Assembly: GCA_965153455.1 (NCBI GenBank)
Contig: OZ234496.1
Span: 8,889,863 to 8,953,862, forward strand
Source: Sphagnum compactum
Lineage: Eukaryota > Bryophyta > Sphagnopsida > Sphagnales
Length of the DNA: 64,000 nt
Direction: 5' to 3'
Below are positions 32,771-42,849 of the stretch, in pieces; position 1 is the stretch's first letter; each line of letters begins with the position of its first letter. Both the position numbers and the translations under genes were made by a program. Below the pieces are notes generated by a model. The model ran no database searches. It was not told the origin of the DNA and saw only the letters and a program-made list of their open reading frames with translations.

Positions 32771-35178
32771 ATGAGAGAGTGGTGTGGCAGCAGCAGCAAG
32801 AGAATTGTGGGCAGTGCCATCCAGCCCGTGAACTATGCTTGCAGCAAGACAATCTCAAGGACACGAGCTTGCATTGTAAGTTTTGAAAGGTTTTTTGTAT
32901 CATCGCTTTCTCTCACTCGCATTCTTCTATTTTGTAGCCTGTTTTTTTTTTTTTTTTTGGGTTTGTTTCCTTTGATGAAGGTTGTTTGTCAATCTGCAAA
33001 TTCTGTCTTATGAGTGGTGGTATATGATGCAATTCTCAGCTCAGAAGAATGAGTGAATTCAGATTGCTATGTGTTTTGTTGTGGAGGTTTATGGATTCAT
33101 ACTAGTATCCATTTTTGCTACAATTACTCAACCACCACTTTGCTACAATTTTTTCTCCACCCAGACATGGGGTTTTTAGGGTTTAGGGTTTATCATCATC
33201 ATCCTCATCATCTTGCATCTTTTGTTGCAATTTGGGGGACTTTGTTACCCAATTTTAGTTTGCTCTTTCCAAGGGGAGGAGCTTAATGCAGGAACAAGGG
33301 GTACTTCAAACAGAGACATCTTCTCTGCTGGCATGGTTGCAGCAACGAGGAGAAATGGAGGCACACAGCCCTCACAATTGGCTACTCCACTCAAGGCAGG
33401 TATGGCATCTATGTGGTTATCATATGAACCAAACGCCATGATCACCTCTCTCATGTGGAAAATTGGGTGTCTGTCTTGCTGCAACAAATCTGTACAGTAC
33501 AGAGACAATCAAGGAGACAGTGATTCAGTTTTGGAAAAATCAGATAATATAATAACTGTAGTTTTGGGTCACATTGCAAAACTCAGTTTGATTTGCATGA
33601 TTTTTATTTCTGTGAACTCCAGGGTGCTGTTTACTTTGTGACCCATCAAAAGAGGAGAGTGAGTGCTACGTGCTTCAAGAGACTTGGTACGACCTATGTT
33701 ATTCAATTTGCCAATGATACATGTATGTGTATTGTCTGTGTAGTGATGATGAACACTTGCGATTTGGGTGTTGGATTCAGTGCCTTTTGTTTTGTGGACC
33801 AGTTGTGTTTTTTGCAAACTGAGGAGACAACTGTCCCTTTTTGCAGGTAGTAACACTTGAGAGATTACCCTGAGCTGTGGAGCAGTGCTTGCTGGAGGAT
33901 GTTAACCAATGGAGCTGCTTGGTCCTCTTTCTGCTACTACACCAGCACACTGGCAAGGCACTTACTCTTCTGCCCTTTTCCTTACATTGCTTATGGCTGA
34001 ATAGATACCACCTTCTGAGCTGTATTTTACCAGCACTCCACATTTTGTGGAATTTTTCCTCTTATCCAGTATCCAGGGAAGGAAGGAAGGAAGTTATGGG
34101 TTCTGTGGACAGAAATCGACATGAACTTATAGCAGTGCATCATTGCAGGCATCACCATGGGCACCCTACATGAAGTGCCTCCCTCGTATTTGAGAACTGC
34201 ACAGTACTGTATTTTTCAATTGTCATCAGTTTCCCCTTTTACGACCCAAGATTCTTCTAGGTAAGGTTCCGTTGTCATTGTACTGCAGAACCTTCAAGAG
34301 TGGTGTTGCACAAGATGTTTATTGTGTTTTTAGGTGTTTTGGAGGGAAGAGGAACTGGCATTATTGCAGCATAGTGGCCTACTTGAGCAAACATTGCATT
34401 GCTGTGCATTGTCGGGTGCCAGTTCACAGCTATAACTCCAGTAAGTCAGAATTGCTTTTTATCAAGTTCAAAATGCACATCAGTTCCAGATTGTCAATTG
34501 CAAACAAACAGAAATGAGCACAGGTGCACTTGTATAAGATAGCTCAAACTTGGACACCCGACAGTCATATGCAAGACCAGCTGCTAATCTAAACTGCAGC
34601 GGTAATATGCAGTTTAGATTAGCAGCTGGTCTTGCAGATCTTAGTTTACCACCTTGAATCATCCTGCTAGGCCATTCCATGATATACAGAAATATCCATG
34701 ACAACTGTTGATGCTGTTTGCAGAACTGGAGGCCTTGGCTGAAGTTGCCAAGAGGTGGCAAGGCAAACTTGCACGGTTGCCTTTGAAGGAAGGCAAGTCA
34801 CGTGCTTTGAAATTACTGTTGGACCATGTGAATTTGCAGCTTGAGTCACATACCGGTGGTATGATCCTTTTATCTTCAACACTTTTGACACTTACTGTTT
34901 ACCTCAGGTGTTGTTGACACAAGCAAATCCTTTGGCAGAAGTCTCACAGCTGCTACCTAGTAGACTCCACTCAATCCAACAAACATATACTATTGTTCTG
35001 AACTTTCTTTTTTTCCTCTTTTGCCAAAGGAACAGCAGAGAGGGTGAGGGAGAAATCTTGGATCAGGAGGGAACACACAGAGATGGCCAGGGCTGTGCTT
35101 GCTGTGGAGCTCTGTGTGCTCCACTCTTTGCACCCTTACACAGAGGGTGAAGCTATCAGCTCACCAAATCTAGGTTAG
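32771..35178 (+). CDS. unrecognised five-exon gene, 184-aa protein
   Basis: I do not recognise this protein. The model is built from splice sites and phase. Exons: 32771-32875 (ATG; donor GTAAGT), 33279-33399, 34289-34333, 34724-34858, 35030-35178 (stop TAG). Phases 0, 1, 1, 1 join without a stop and give 184 aa. Residues 1-75 are Ser/Thr/Arg-rich and probably disordered (RDIFSAGMVAATRRNGG). Residues from about 80 are charged and helical: KMFIVFLELEALAEVAKRW, RALKLLLDHVNLQLE, and EMARAVLAVELCVLHSLHP. The helical part is the stronger coding evidence. Exon 3, only 45 nt, and the acceptor of exon 2 are the weakest points; an acceptor at 33,274 or 33,292 would use another frame. There are no membrane segments or catalytic motifs. 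Telo-box-like motifs precede it. Confidence 0.5.
34570..34636 (+). repeat. perfect inverted repeat (29-bp arms, 9-nt loop) inside an intron
   Basis: Arms 34,570-34,598 and 34,608-34,636 are exact reverse complements (GCAAGACCAGCTGC and onward against GCAGCTGGTCTTGC). They are separated by GCGGTAATA. The structure lies in intron 3 of the unknown gene. No AT-rich target duplication typical of a MITE is evident. Confidence 0.95.
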
Positions 35179-36854
35179 GTGGGTTGTCATGCTGGGGGCC
35201 TTTGCTATTAATGGGTTACTGCAAATTGATGCACATTAGATGACTAGCTTACAGGACGTATTACAAGAAGCTCTAAAACTCTAAAACACCTTCTAGTTGG
35301 TCTCAATTTGTGGCAGTGAAATGATGAGCAGAAAGAGTGGCATCAGCTCTGGTGTAAAACTACACAAAACCAACATGTTTACTCATTGTTCATGACAACA
35401 ATTTGGCTGAGAAAGAAAAAAAAAATCCACATGTGGATCCAACACCCAGATTGCAGTTTTCTGGTGGTGCTGTGAAAAAGAACAGCATCTACCTGAATGG
35501 GGCAATCTTAACTGCAGGTGGAAGGCATGTTCCAGCAAGAATTTGCAGAATAGTGTGGATAGGTGCATGAGAGATCTACCATCAAGGTAGAAGCTTTGCT
35601 ATCACCTCCAGTCCCTTAAGTCTTGTCCAGCAATAAAAAAGAGACCCACCTGTGTAGAACATCAACATAGTAGTCTAATAGCATCAGACTTATCACAACA
35701 CTCTGTCTTCATCACTGCACCAGTGCAAATTCTTTTGTGAGATTGCATTGACTTACTTTACCTATCAAACAATCTTGATGCAGCTGGTTGAAGAGGAATT
35801 GAATTCTGTCAGGGAGAATTTCAGATTGTTCTCATACCTGACATGGTAAGCATGAAGCACAAAATTTTCAGTGCTTCATTGACCACCTTTCTCAATGCTG
35901 GTTTCTGATTTTGAGAGTGCTGGATGATCTATTGTCGGCTTGAAACGCAATCTGCACTCACATTGACAGAACACACACACCTGCTTTCATGAACCAAAAC
36001 ACAAAGAGCAGAATGATCAACCTGAGCTTGCTTGCTCTTCCTTCACTGTACTGAACAACTCATTCTTACCTGAAGTATACTGACTGCGAAGTATGGCTGA
36101 TGAGGAGGAGGTTGTTAAACTAGGAATCTCCTTCCCACAAGAAGAAATCAGAAGCTGGCTGCTAGGTTCCAATTGCTCTATCTCTCTGTTTTCTCTAGTC
36201 TCTTGGCAACAGGAATATCATTCACAACGACAGTTGCTCTCCACTCTCTCTCTCCTCTTGGCAACAGGATTTGTCATTTGCAACAGCAATTACTGTCTCT
36301 CCCTTGGCAACAGGATGAATGACCCCATGTCTCCTGGACGTGGGAATCGCAACCCAAAAAGTCTGACATCCTTCAGACCCACCCACCAGCCCCAAACTGC
36401 GCAAGCAAATCTCTTGCTGCTTGTGGGTCCTTATGATCATCATCACACGTACAAAAACAGACGTCAACACTCCATCGAGATCATTTCGGATAAGGCAGTG
36501 CAACATCAAACAGTAGCTTACTGGGGTACTGTTCTCCATGCCACTCTCCTTGCAATTGCAATCTCATGTGGAGAGAGACACCCAGAGAGACAGAGAAAGA
36601 GAGATACTTTACCTGTGCACTCATGCTGCTTTACACTTGCAACCTCATGTTTGTATTGCTATCTCACTTGCAATTCTCGCTGTTGGGTATGAGTGAGGCA
36701 TCAGATCTGCACACGCCCACAATCCCATCTCTTCTCTTCTCTTCTCTTGGTCTGTATTGTTGTACTTGTTTTTGTTGTTCTTCTCATGTTTTGTGGGCAA
36801 TTCACAACTTTGGGGTGTCAGTGCAGTGCAGTGCAGTGCAGTGCAGCAGCAGGG
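35179..36854. other. intergenic region and GC1 promoter with no gene seen
   Basis: No gene was recognised. CTTGGCAACAGGA recurs three times at about 36,201, 36,256 and 36,302. A (GTGCA)5 run (about 36,820-36,845) sits just before the GC1 start codon, in its likely 5' UTR. Open frames here are low-complexity and without homology. Confidence 0.55.
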
Positions 36855-39800
36855 ATGATGATGAACACCACAGTGCAATGGCAGCAGCATTGCAGTGGCG
36901 TGACTGGTGTCAGAGCAAGCATTTTGCGATCTGCTCACTCTACTCTGCACGGTGACGGCGGCGTTTGTGGCTTCTCCTTCTCCTTCTCCTCCTTGAATGC
37001 TGTAAATCCTTCTCAGGTACTCCTCAATTTGAAGATTGCAGATGTCATCATCATCATCAACTTCTTCTTCTTCTTCCACTGGTACCCATTTGAATGCCAA
37101 TCCCAGTATGCTCAAAGATTGATAGAGAAATAAGAGAGCTTCTCCCTCAGAGACATCCAGATACATTCTCTGTCCTAGGAGCAGGGTTCAGGGCTTAGGG
37201 TTTAGTGTCTGTCTGCTCCTGCATTCAACCTTGGAAAGAAAGGGGAACATTATTACAAACAGAGAACTCATGGAGCTCAGTGAGTTTGCATCATTCCAAA
37301 CTTTGAAAGAATGAAGTTTACAACAGAGAAACAAGCTCATGGAGCTTGAGCTTGCATCATCATCAATTCCACCTTTTTTCCTTTTTTTTTCATTTTTTTT
37401 TTGGGGGCCTTGGAGGATCACAATGTAGAGAAGTTATGTGTGTGTGATGACAGTCTTTGTATTGGGTGGTTTTGTTCTTGGATTCACCACAGCAAATCAA
37501 GTCTGTACAGCAAAATCAACGGCGAAGACTTGTATGTAATGTTACAGCAAGTTCAAGCAAAATGGATGCCCCAAAGGTACATACCCCTTATCATTTCCTC
37601 CAAGGATATGCTTGTAGACCTAAATTGATTGGGGAAGGGCAATTGATGAAACCCATTTCAGCTGGCTATGAAACCCAAAAAAAAAAAACACTTGAAAATA
37701 AATTCAGTGAAGTGGGGGGACTTTTTCTTGCAGACAGATAAGATGATTGTGGCAATCACAGGAGCTACAGGGTTTATTGGCTCAAGGCTGGTTGAAAGAC
37801 TTGATGCAGGTAATGCTGCAAAGTGAATTGGTCTTCTTGAATTTGTTTTCTTTCTGAGCAGCTAACATAACATTGTGATGCAATTTTTGGTGCTACCCAT
37901 TTACCTTCTCACCTCCTTCACTGACCACTTGTGTTTCATTTGCATTTTTGTGATGTAGATGGACACCAAGTACGTGTACTCACTCGATCAGTCTCAAAGG
38001 CCCGATCTGTTTTTCCTGGTGAGTGGCAAGAATTGGCAGCTGGGAAATGGAGAACTTGAGAGAATTTTGGCCATATGACAACAGCAGCAGCTGAGCTGCT
38101 GATTTTGTCAGATGCTGGTGATAGTCTTAGCAGCTAGCTTGGAACATGGCTTAGTCAAGAGTAGTGGGCCTTGTTTTTATATACCAGAGCTTAGGTATCC
38201 AAACCTGGAGGTGGCGGAGGAAACCAACTGGGCAGAGCTGATTCAAGGAGCAACAGGTGTGGTCAACTTGGCTGGCCTCCCTATCAGCAGACGCTGGACT
38301 CCTGAGGTCAACTCTTTTCGCTGACAATTTTTTTGCTGAAAACTACATACATCTCTATTCCATAGAGCAGATTAGAGGAAGGGTCCCATGTATTTAGAAG
38401 AACCATAAGCAAGAAATATACTCACTCACAGCAACTAATTCCCAATTGTGGCAGGTGAAAGCAGAGATCAAGAACAGCAGAATAGGAGTAACTGCTAAGG
38501 TTACTGCCCCCCCCCAATCCCATCTCTTCCTTATTAAGATTGCAAACTGCAACTATTCTAATTGACCGAGTTTCACTGTTCACCTTCTTCATCTGTGCAA
38601 GAAATGAACTGTTGTTCATAAGGAGAGGATGGCATGTAGGTAGTGGAAGCGATCAATGCTGCCCCCAAGGAGTTGAAGCCAAAAGTCCTTGTCAGCTCCA
38701 CTGCCATAGGCTACTATGGTAAGAGATTTCTTTTTGTCTCTAAAGTCAAATGACGTATAAATGATGGGTTTGGTGACAGAGGACGTTGTTGTATGTGGCA
38801 TCTGTTCTTACAGATAATCATCATCACAGAGACAAAGTATAGAAACAATGATACATCCGGCACGAGAATCCCTTGCTGGGTACTTATGAATAATGGGTTG
38901 TGAGCTTCATGTGCAGGCACAAGTGAGAGCTGTGCATTTGATGAGGCAAGTCCATCAGGGAAGGATTATCTTGCTGAGGTGAGAAATATGACAGTCAACG
39001 CAGTTTGTGTTTTGGAAGAGGATCACTGCTGTTGAGCTGAACCATCTGTGTCATTGTAATCAACTAGAATTCATACATGGATAAATGATGCTAGCCTGTC
39101 TAAAGATTTGTACCTCTTTAGAGCTTATAAGTATGTGCATCATCACTGATAACCCTTTTCTTACATTGAAAATCTCTAGATCCATGAGGCCTAATTTTTT
39201 CTTGTAGAAGGTAGGCCCCAAGAAGAAGTCAAGATGAGAGGAATGGGGAAATGGGCATGGGCGGGGATGCCACAGGTGTGCAGAGAGTGGGAAGCTGCAG
39301 CTCAGAGCCTGGATGACACCACCACCAGGCTGGTACTCATCCGTAATGGCATTGTGCTTGCCAAAGATGGTGGTGTCCTAGGCACGGAACAGTCACTCCT
39401 CCACTGATACCCATCTCTTGACCTCCCGTAATCACAGTCAATCTCTTAGGATTTGAGGGTTGCTTTGTGGTTTCTACAAGGTGGGATGTGACAGTGCAGA
39501 GTAGGACAATCACTTATGTCACCCGTTTGTTCATGATTGCAGCCCAGATGGTGCCTATCTTCTCTATCTTTGCAGGTGGACCATTGGGTTCTGGAAAGCA
39601 GTGGTTAGAATATTTGTTTTACCCTCACACTCATTCTGCTCACATGAGCTCAAGCATTATTGCCTCTTTGATTTCTTTCTTTTTGGGCACTACCCTTTTG
39701 TTATGCCATCAAAGAAAGTTTTGAACTTTCTGATTGCTGATATTGTTGGTGTGCAGGATTTCATGGGTGCACCGTGATGACTTAGTCTCATTGATCGTGG

Positions 39801-40576
39801 AATCTCTGTCCAACCCCACATATAAAGGTAAATCCTTTTTTGTCTTTGCACAGTTACAACAAACAGATACATAGTCCAACCTCAATCAGGCACTCTGTTA
39901 CAAACAAACCACTCGCCAAAAATGGGATCAGGACCTGCATCTTCATTTGCATTTGTTGCAAGACCCAAAGTCTGTTGCTACAAACTCTAAACATAGCACA
40001 CTTTCTGATTTAGGGTTCATAAGATTTTGTTGTGGCAGGTGTTATAAACGGAACAGCACCAAACCCAGTGCGAATGAATGAGATGTGTGACAGAATAGGT
40101 GCCATGTTGGGACGCCCTTCATGGCTTCCAGTTCCTGAGTTTGCAGTAAAAGTTCTTCTCGGAGAAGGTGCCATGCTTGTATGTTTACTAACCCAAACTG
40201 TAGCACTTCTGTCATCTTTGCTCTGCACTTGATTCCTGAATCATCGGCTATCTTCCATCTGCAATTAGACTATAATATTGCCCTCCTCCATTGCAGCAAA
40301 TGTCAAATGGGTCAATTGCACAGCAGGTTAGGATACCCATGTCATGATTTTGATATCTCTGAAGGTGGTTGGCAGCAGCAGGGTTGTCATTTGCAAAAAG
40401 TTGAATGCAGAAGCTCAGAGCTCTGACATTGTGCTGATCAGTAAACGGTTTTCTCTCGTTACTTGCTGCAGGTATTGGAAGGTCAGAGGGTGCTACCAAA
40501 GAAAGCACAAGAGCTGGGCTTCACATACAAGTACCACTTCATTTCTGATGCACTCAAAGCCAGTTTTTCAGCATAG
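36855..40576 (+). CDS. chloroplast GC1/SulA-type SDR39U1 epimerase family protein (13 exons)
   Basis: Exons: 36855-37016, 37493-37576, 37734-37809, 37959-38018, 38188-38306, 38455-38499, 38640-38718, 38917-38978, 39276-39381, 39543-39603, 39757-39827, 40039-40178, 40472-40576. All phases agree, giving 389 aa. Exons 1-2 (82 aa) form a Ser/Thr/Ala/Arg-rich plastid transit peptide ending near RRRLVCNVTASSSK. The Rossmann motif TGATGFIG follows (residues 91-98). Further blocks are VNLAGLPISRRW, VLVSSTAIGYYG, FDEASPSGKDYLAEVCREWE, FAGGPLGSGKQW, NGTAPNPVRMNEMC and the C-terminal DUF1731 domain (RPSWLPVPEFAVK, LEGQRVLPKKAQELGF). Arabidopsis GC1 (GIANT CHLOROPLAST 1) is an inner-envelope protein affecting plastid division; its enzymatic substrate is unknown. 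Intron 9 probably has a GC donor. The VDD motif reads HRDD here. Confidence 0.93.
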
Positions 40577-40658
40577 GAGCTCATATCCTTGTATGAACCA
40601 CAAACTCTTTCTCTTGCCTTATGTGCGAATTGGGGACCTTTGAATTTTGCATGCGAGT

Positions 40659-40690
<32 letters not shown>

Positions 40691-41804
40691 CTCTCGCTAA
40701 AAACCATATTTTTGAGATTTCTGAGAAAAAGTACACAAAAAAACTTTGAAGGTAACTGTTGTGTGAGTTCTGACAAAACCAGAACAAACATGACAAGAAT
40801 GGGTATGGTCATAACCTTGCAAATCAGATGTAAATGCATAAAGATCATGATTATTCTAAAGTAGAATATAAACATGTGTGTCAGGTGAATACAGCACACA
40901 CATTGGTACATGCATAGAAGAAATCACATGAGAACTTAACATATGCTATAATTGGAGGTGAATATTAGAGATTACAACCAATGTTTTCTTTTTCAATTTT
41001 TTGAAGTAGGAGTAGACAGTGAGCATCCCAAGATAAAATAGATTTAGCATCTCTCAATGACAGTTTTTTAGAAAACTGCCCAAAATTTTGCTCAAAACAG
41101 CTGCAAAGTGGTGATAGACCTTTTAAGGAGAGTCTAAGAAAAGTGAGAACGTTTCTTTCAAAAACCAAAAGGTTTGTTTATGCAACAAAAGTATGGGTTT
41201 TGTTTTTGCTCAACAAAACAATGCATTTTGTTACCTAATCTTTTGTGATAAGCTTTTGTAGCCTCAAGTGAGGAAAGGTAAATTTTAGAACAAGATTAAC
41301 ATCGGGATTATTGTTGTTTTAAGGAACATGTTCCAACAATAACAAGAATATATATCACCAATTTTCCAAAAAAACTGAATTTTGAGTTTATTGATTTTTC
41401 ATTGACAAAATTGTTCAATGTTCAATATATTTGAACTTGTAAGTCTAAACATTACAAAACGATTTTGTGCACCCCTACTCATTGAGAGCTTTTCAACACT
41501 ACCAAGAGCACAAGGGTATAAGAGATTTTATCTTGACAAAACCAACAAAGTATTTTCCTTAATGATAAAATAGTCATACAACACAAAATGGTTCAAGATA
41601 TGACCATATGTGGACTAATGTCCAAGGCAATCAATTATTTACCAACGTATTAAAAGCTTACGACCCAAATTATCATTGACCTATATACATATTGCATTCA
41701 AGCTTCACAAATGTCCTACTCATGTTAAAAATAAAAAATAACAAAAACTTTTGGCAATTTGTTCAACAACACAAATGTGTCACATGTCACATTTACAGGT
41801 ACAT
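40577..41804. other. intergenic DNA with no gene seen
   Basis: A (CT)n run lies at 40,661-40,686. The rest is AT-rich. The block 41,420-41,510 resembles 2985-3075 and 3125-3240 (GTCTAAA, TACTCATTGA, GCTTTTCAACACTACCAAGAG). No gene was recognised. Confidence 0.55.
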
Positions 41805-42298
41805 GTTTTTGCAATTAATTTCAAAATCATTAGAAACAACAAAGTCATCTATATAATTACAATTCAATAGTGTATTTGGAAGGCACCTTATAAATATTAA
41901 GATATCTCCAAAAAAAGTGGTGAGAATTTGATAACCAATTTTTTTTTTAACATGATTGTGTCAACATAACATGGGGTATGAAAGGACTAAAGTGTTAGGT
42001 CATTTTTCATCATGGTCACCCTCCTTCATTATCACAATTTCATTATGCCAACACATTACATCCACCTTTTGTTTTAAATGTAGCCATATAGTGAGTTTGA
42101 TCATCTTTCAACTTCCCCTTGATGCACCCATATCCCATTGTTGATTTGTTCCAAAGTGTTGATACATGAATGACAAACTTCATCTCTAGTCTTTTGCATC
42201 TAATTTGTAGCAATTCAACCTAATTGAAGGTCCTTTACCTTTTGTATTTATCATCCCTTTTGAGATTGGAGTTTTTTAAATAAATATAATAAAGTTTG
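41805..42298 (+). repeat. left half of a decayed duplicate of the UTP7 5' flank
   Basis: Homologous in order to 51,575-52,135. Paired blocks include TATTTGGAAGGCACC with TATTTGAAAGGCAC, ACATGATTGTG with the same, TCATTTTTCATCATGGTCACC with CTTTTCATCTTGATCACTTTCC, and GACAAACTTCATCTCTAGTC with the AACTTCATTGTTAATC block. The homology resumes on the other side of the copia element at 46,394, so the element split this copy. Confidence 0.75.
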
Positions 42299-42594
42299 TA
42301 ATGGACATGTTTTGTAAGCATTGTGACCACACAGGTGGATTGTGGGTCCTACATGGAACACTAAAATACTAAATATTAGAAAGGTTAGATCAAAGGGGCA
42401 ATGTCCAACTATAATAATTACCAACATAAACTAATGATTGCATGTGCAACCATTTAGCTTGCACATATATGCCAGTTGAATGAATGTATGTGTAATCATC
42501 TTACATCATACATCATGTAACTTAAAGCCTAGTCTACTCTAGGTACATTTATCCACACAAGTAGTGGATTGGGCATGAAGATCTAGGTTCAACA
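42299..42594 (-). repeat. copia element 3' LTR
   Basis: About 296 bp, aligned with 46,103-46,393 through shared blocks TTTTGTAAGCA, GGATTGTG, TCCTACATGGAACA, ATGTGCAACCATTTAGCTTG and CATTTATCCA. On the element strand it starts TGTTGAACC. It is preceded by a purine tract (42,595-42,605 on the plus strand is CTCCCCCTTTG), which is the expected polypurine tract. Confidence 0.85.
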
Positions 42595-42849
42595 CTCCCC
42601 CTTTGTTTGTTAATGATTATTTACAAGCTTTTAGTTACAATTTGATGGCACACTTTTCTCTTGCACTAACACCTTACTTAAAAATTGTGAGAGCCTTGGA
42701 CACTATGCAAAGATGTTTTAGAAACTATGTGATTATTATTATTTTAATAAAATTAGTGTATTTCAACTTCTGCACATGTCTTAAATTGTAACTAACTTCT
42801 CAACTCATGAAACCAAACCTTGTTCATTGTTTTGGTAAACACATAAGCA

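Noticed and set aside
33623-33658. Extra small exon of the unknown gene (GAVYFVTHQKRR) after a good acceptor
   Set aside because: It joins only if exon 2 is read in a different frame, and no downstream exon continues that frame without a stop.
36093-36692. 199-codon plus-strand frame starting with an ATG
   Set aside because: No recognised motif. It is built partly from a repeated CTTGGCAACAGGA segment and lies in the GC1 upstream region with no supporting splice link.
36645-37166. 173-codon minus-strand frame with an acidic stretch, starting at an ATG
   Set aside because: It is antisense to GC1 exon 1 and its leader, its acidic and Cys-rich parts come from simple repeats, and the plus strand gives a phase-consistent transit-peptide exon.
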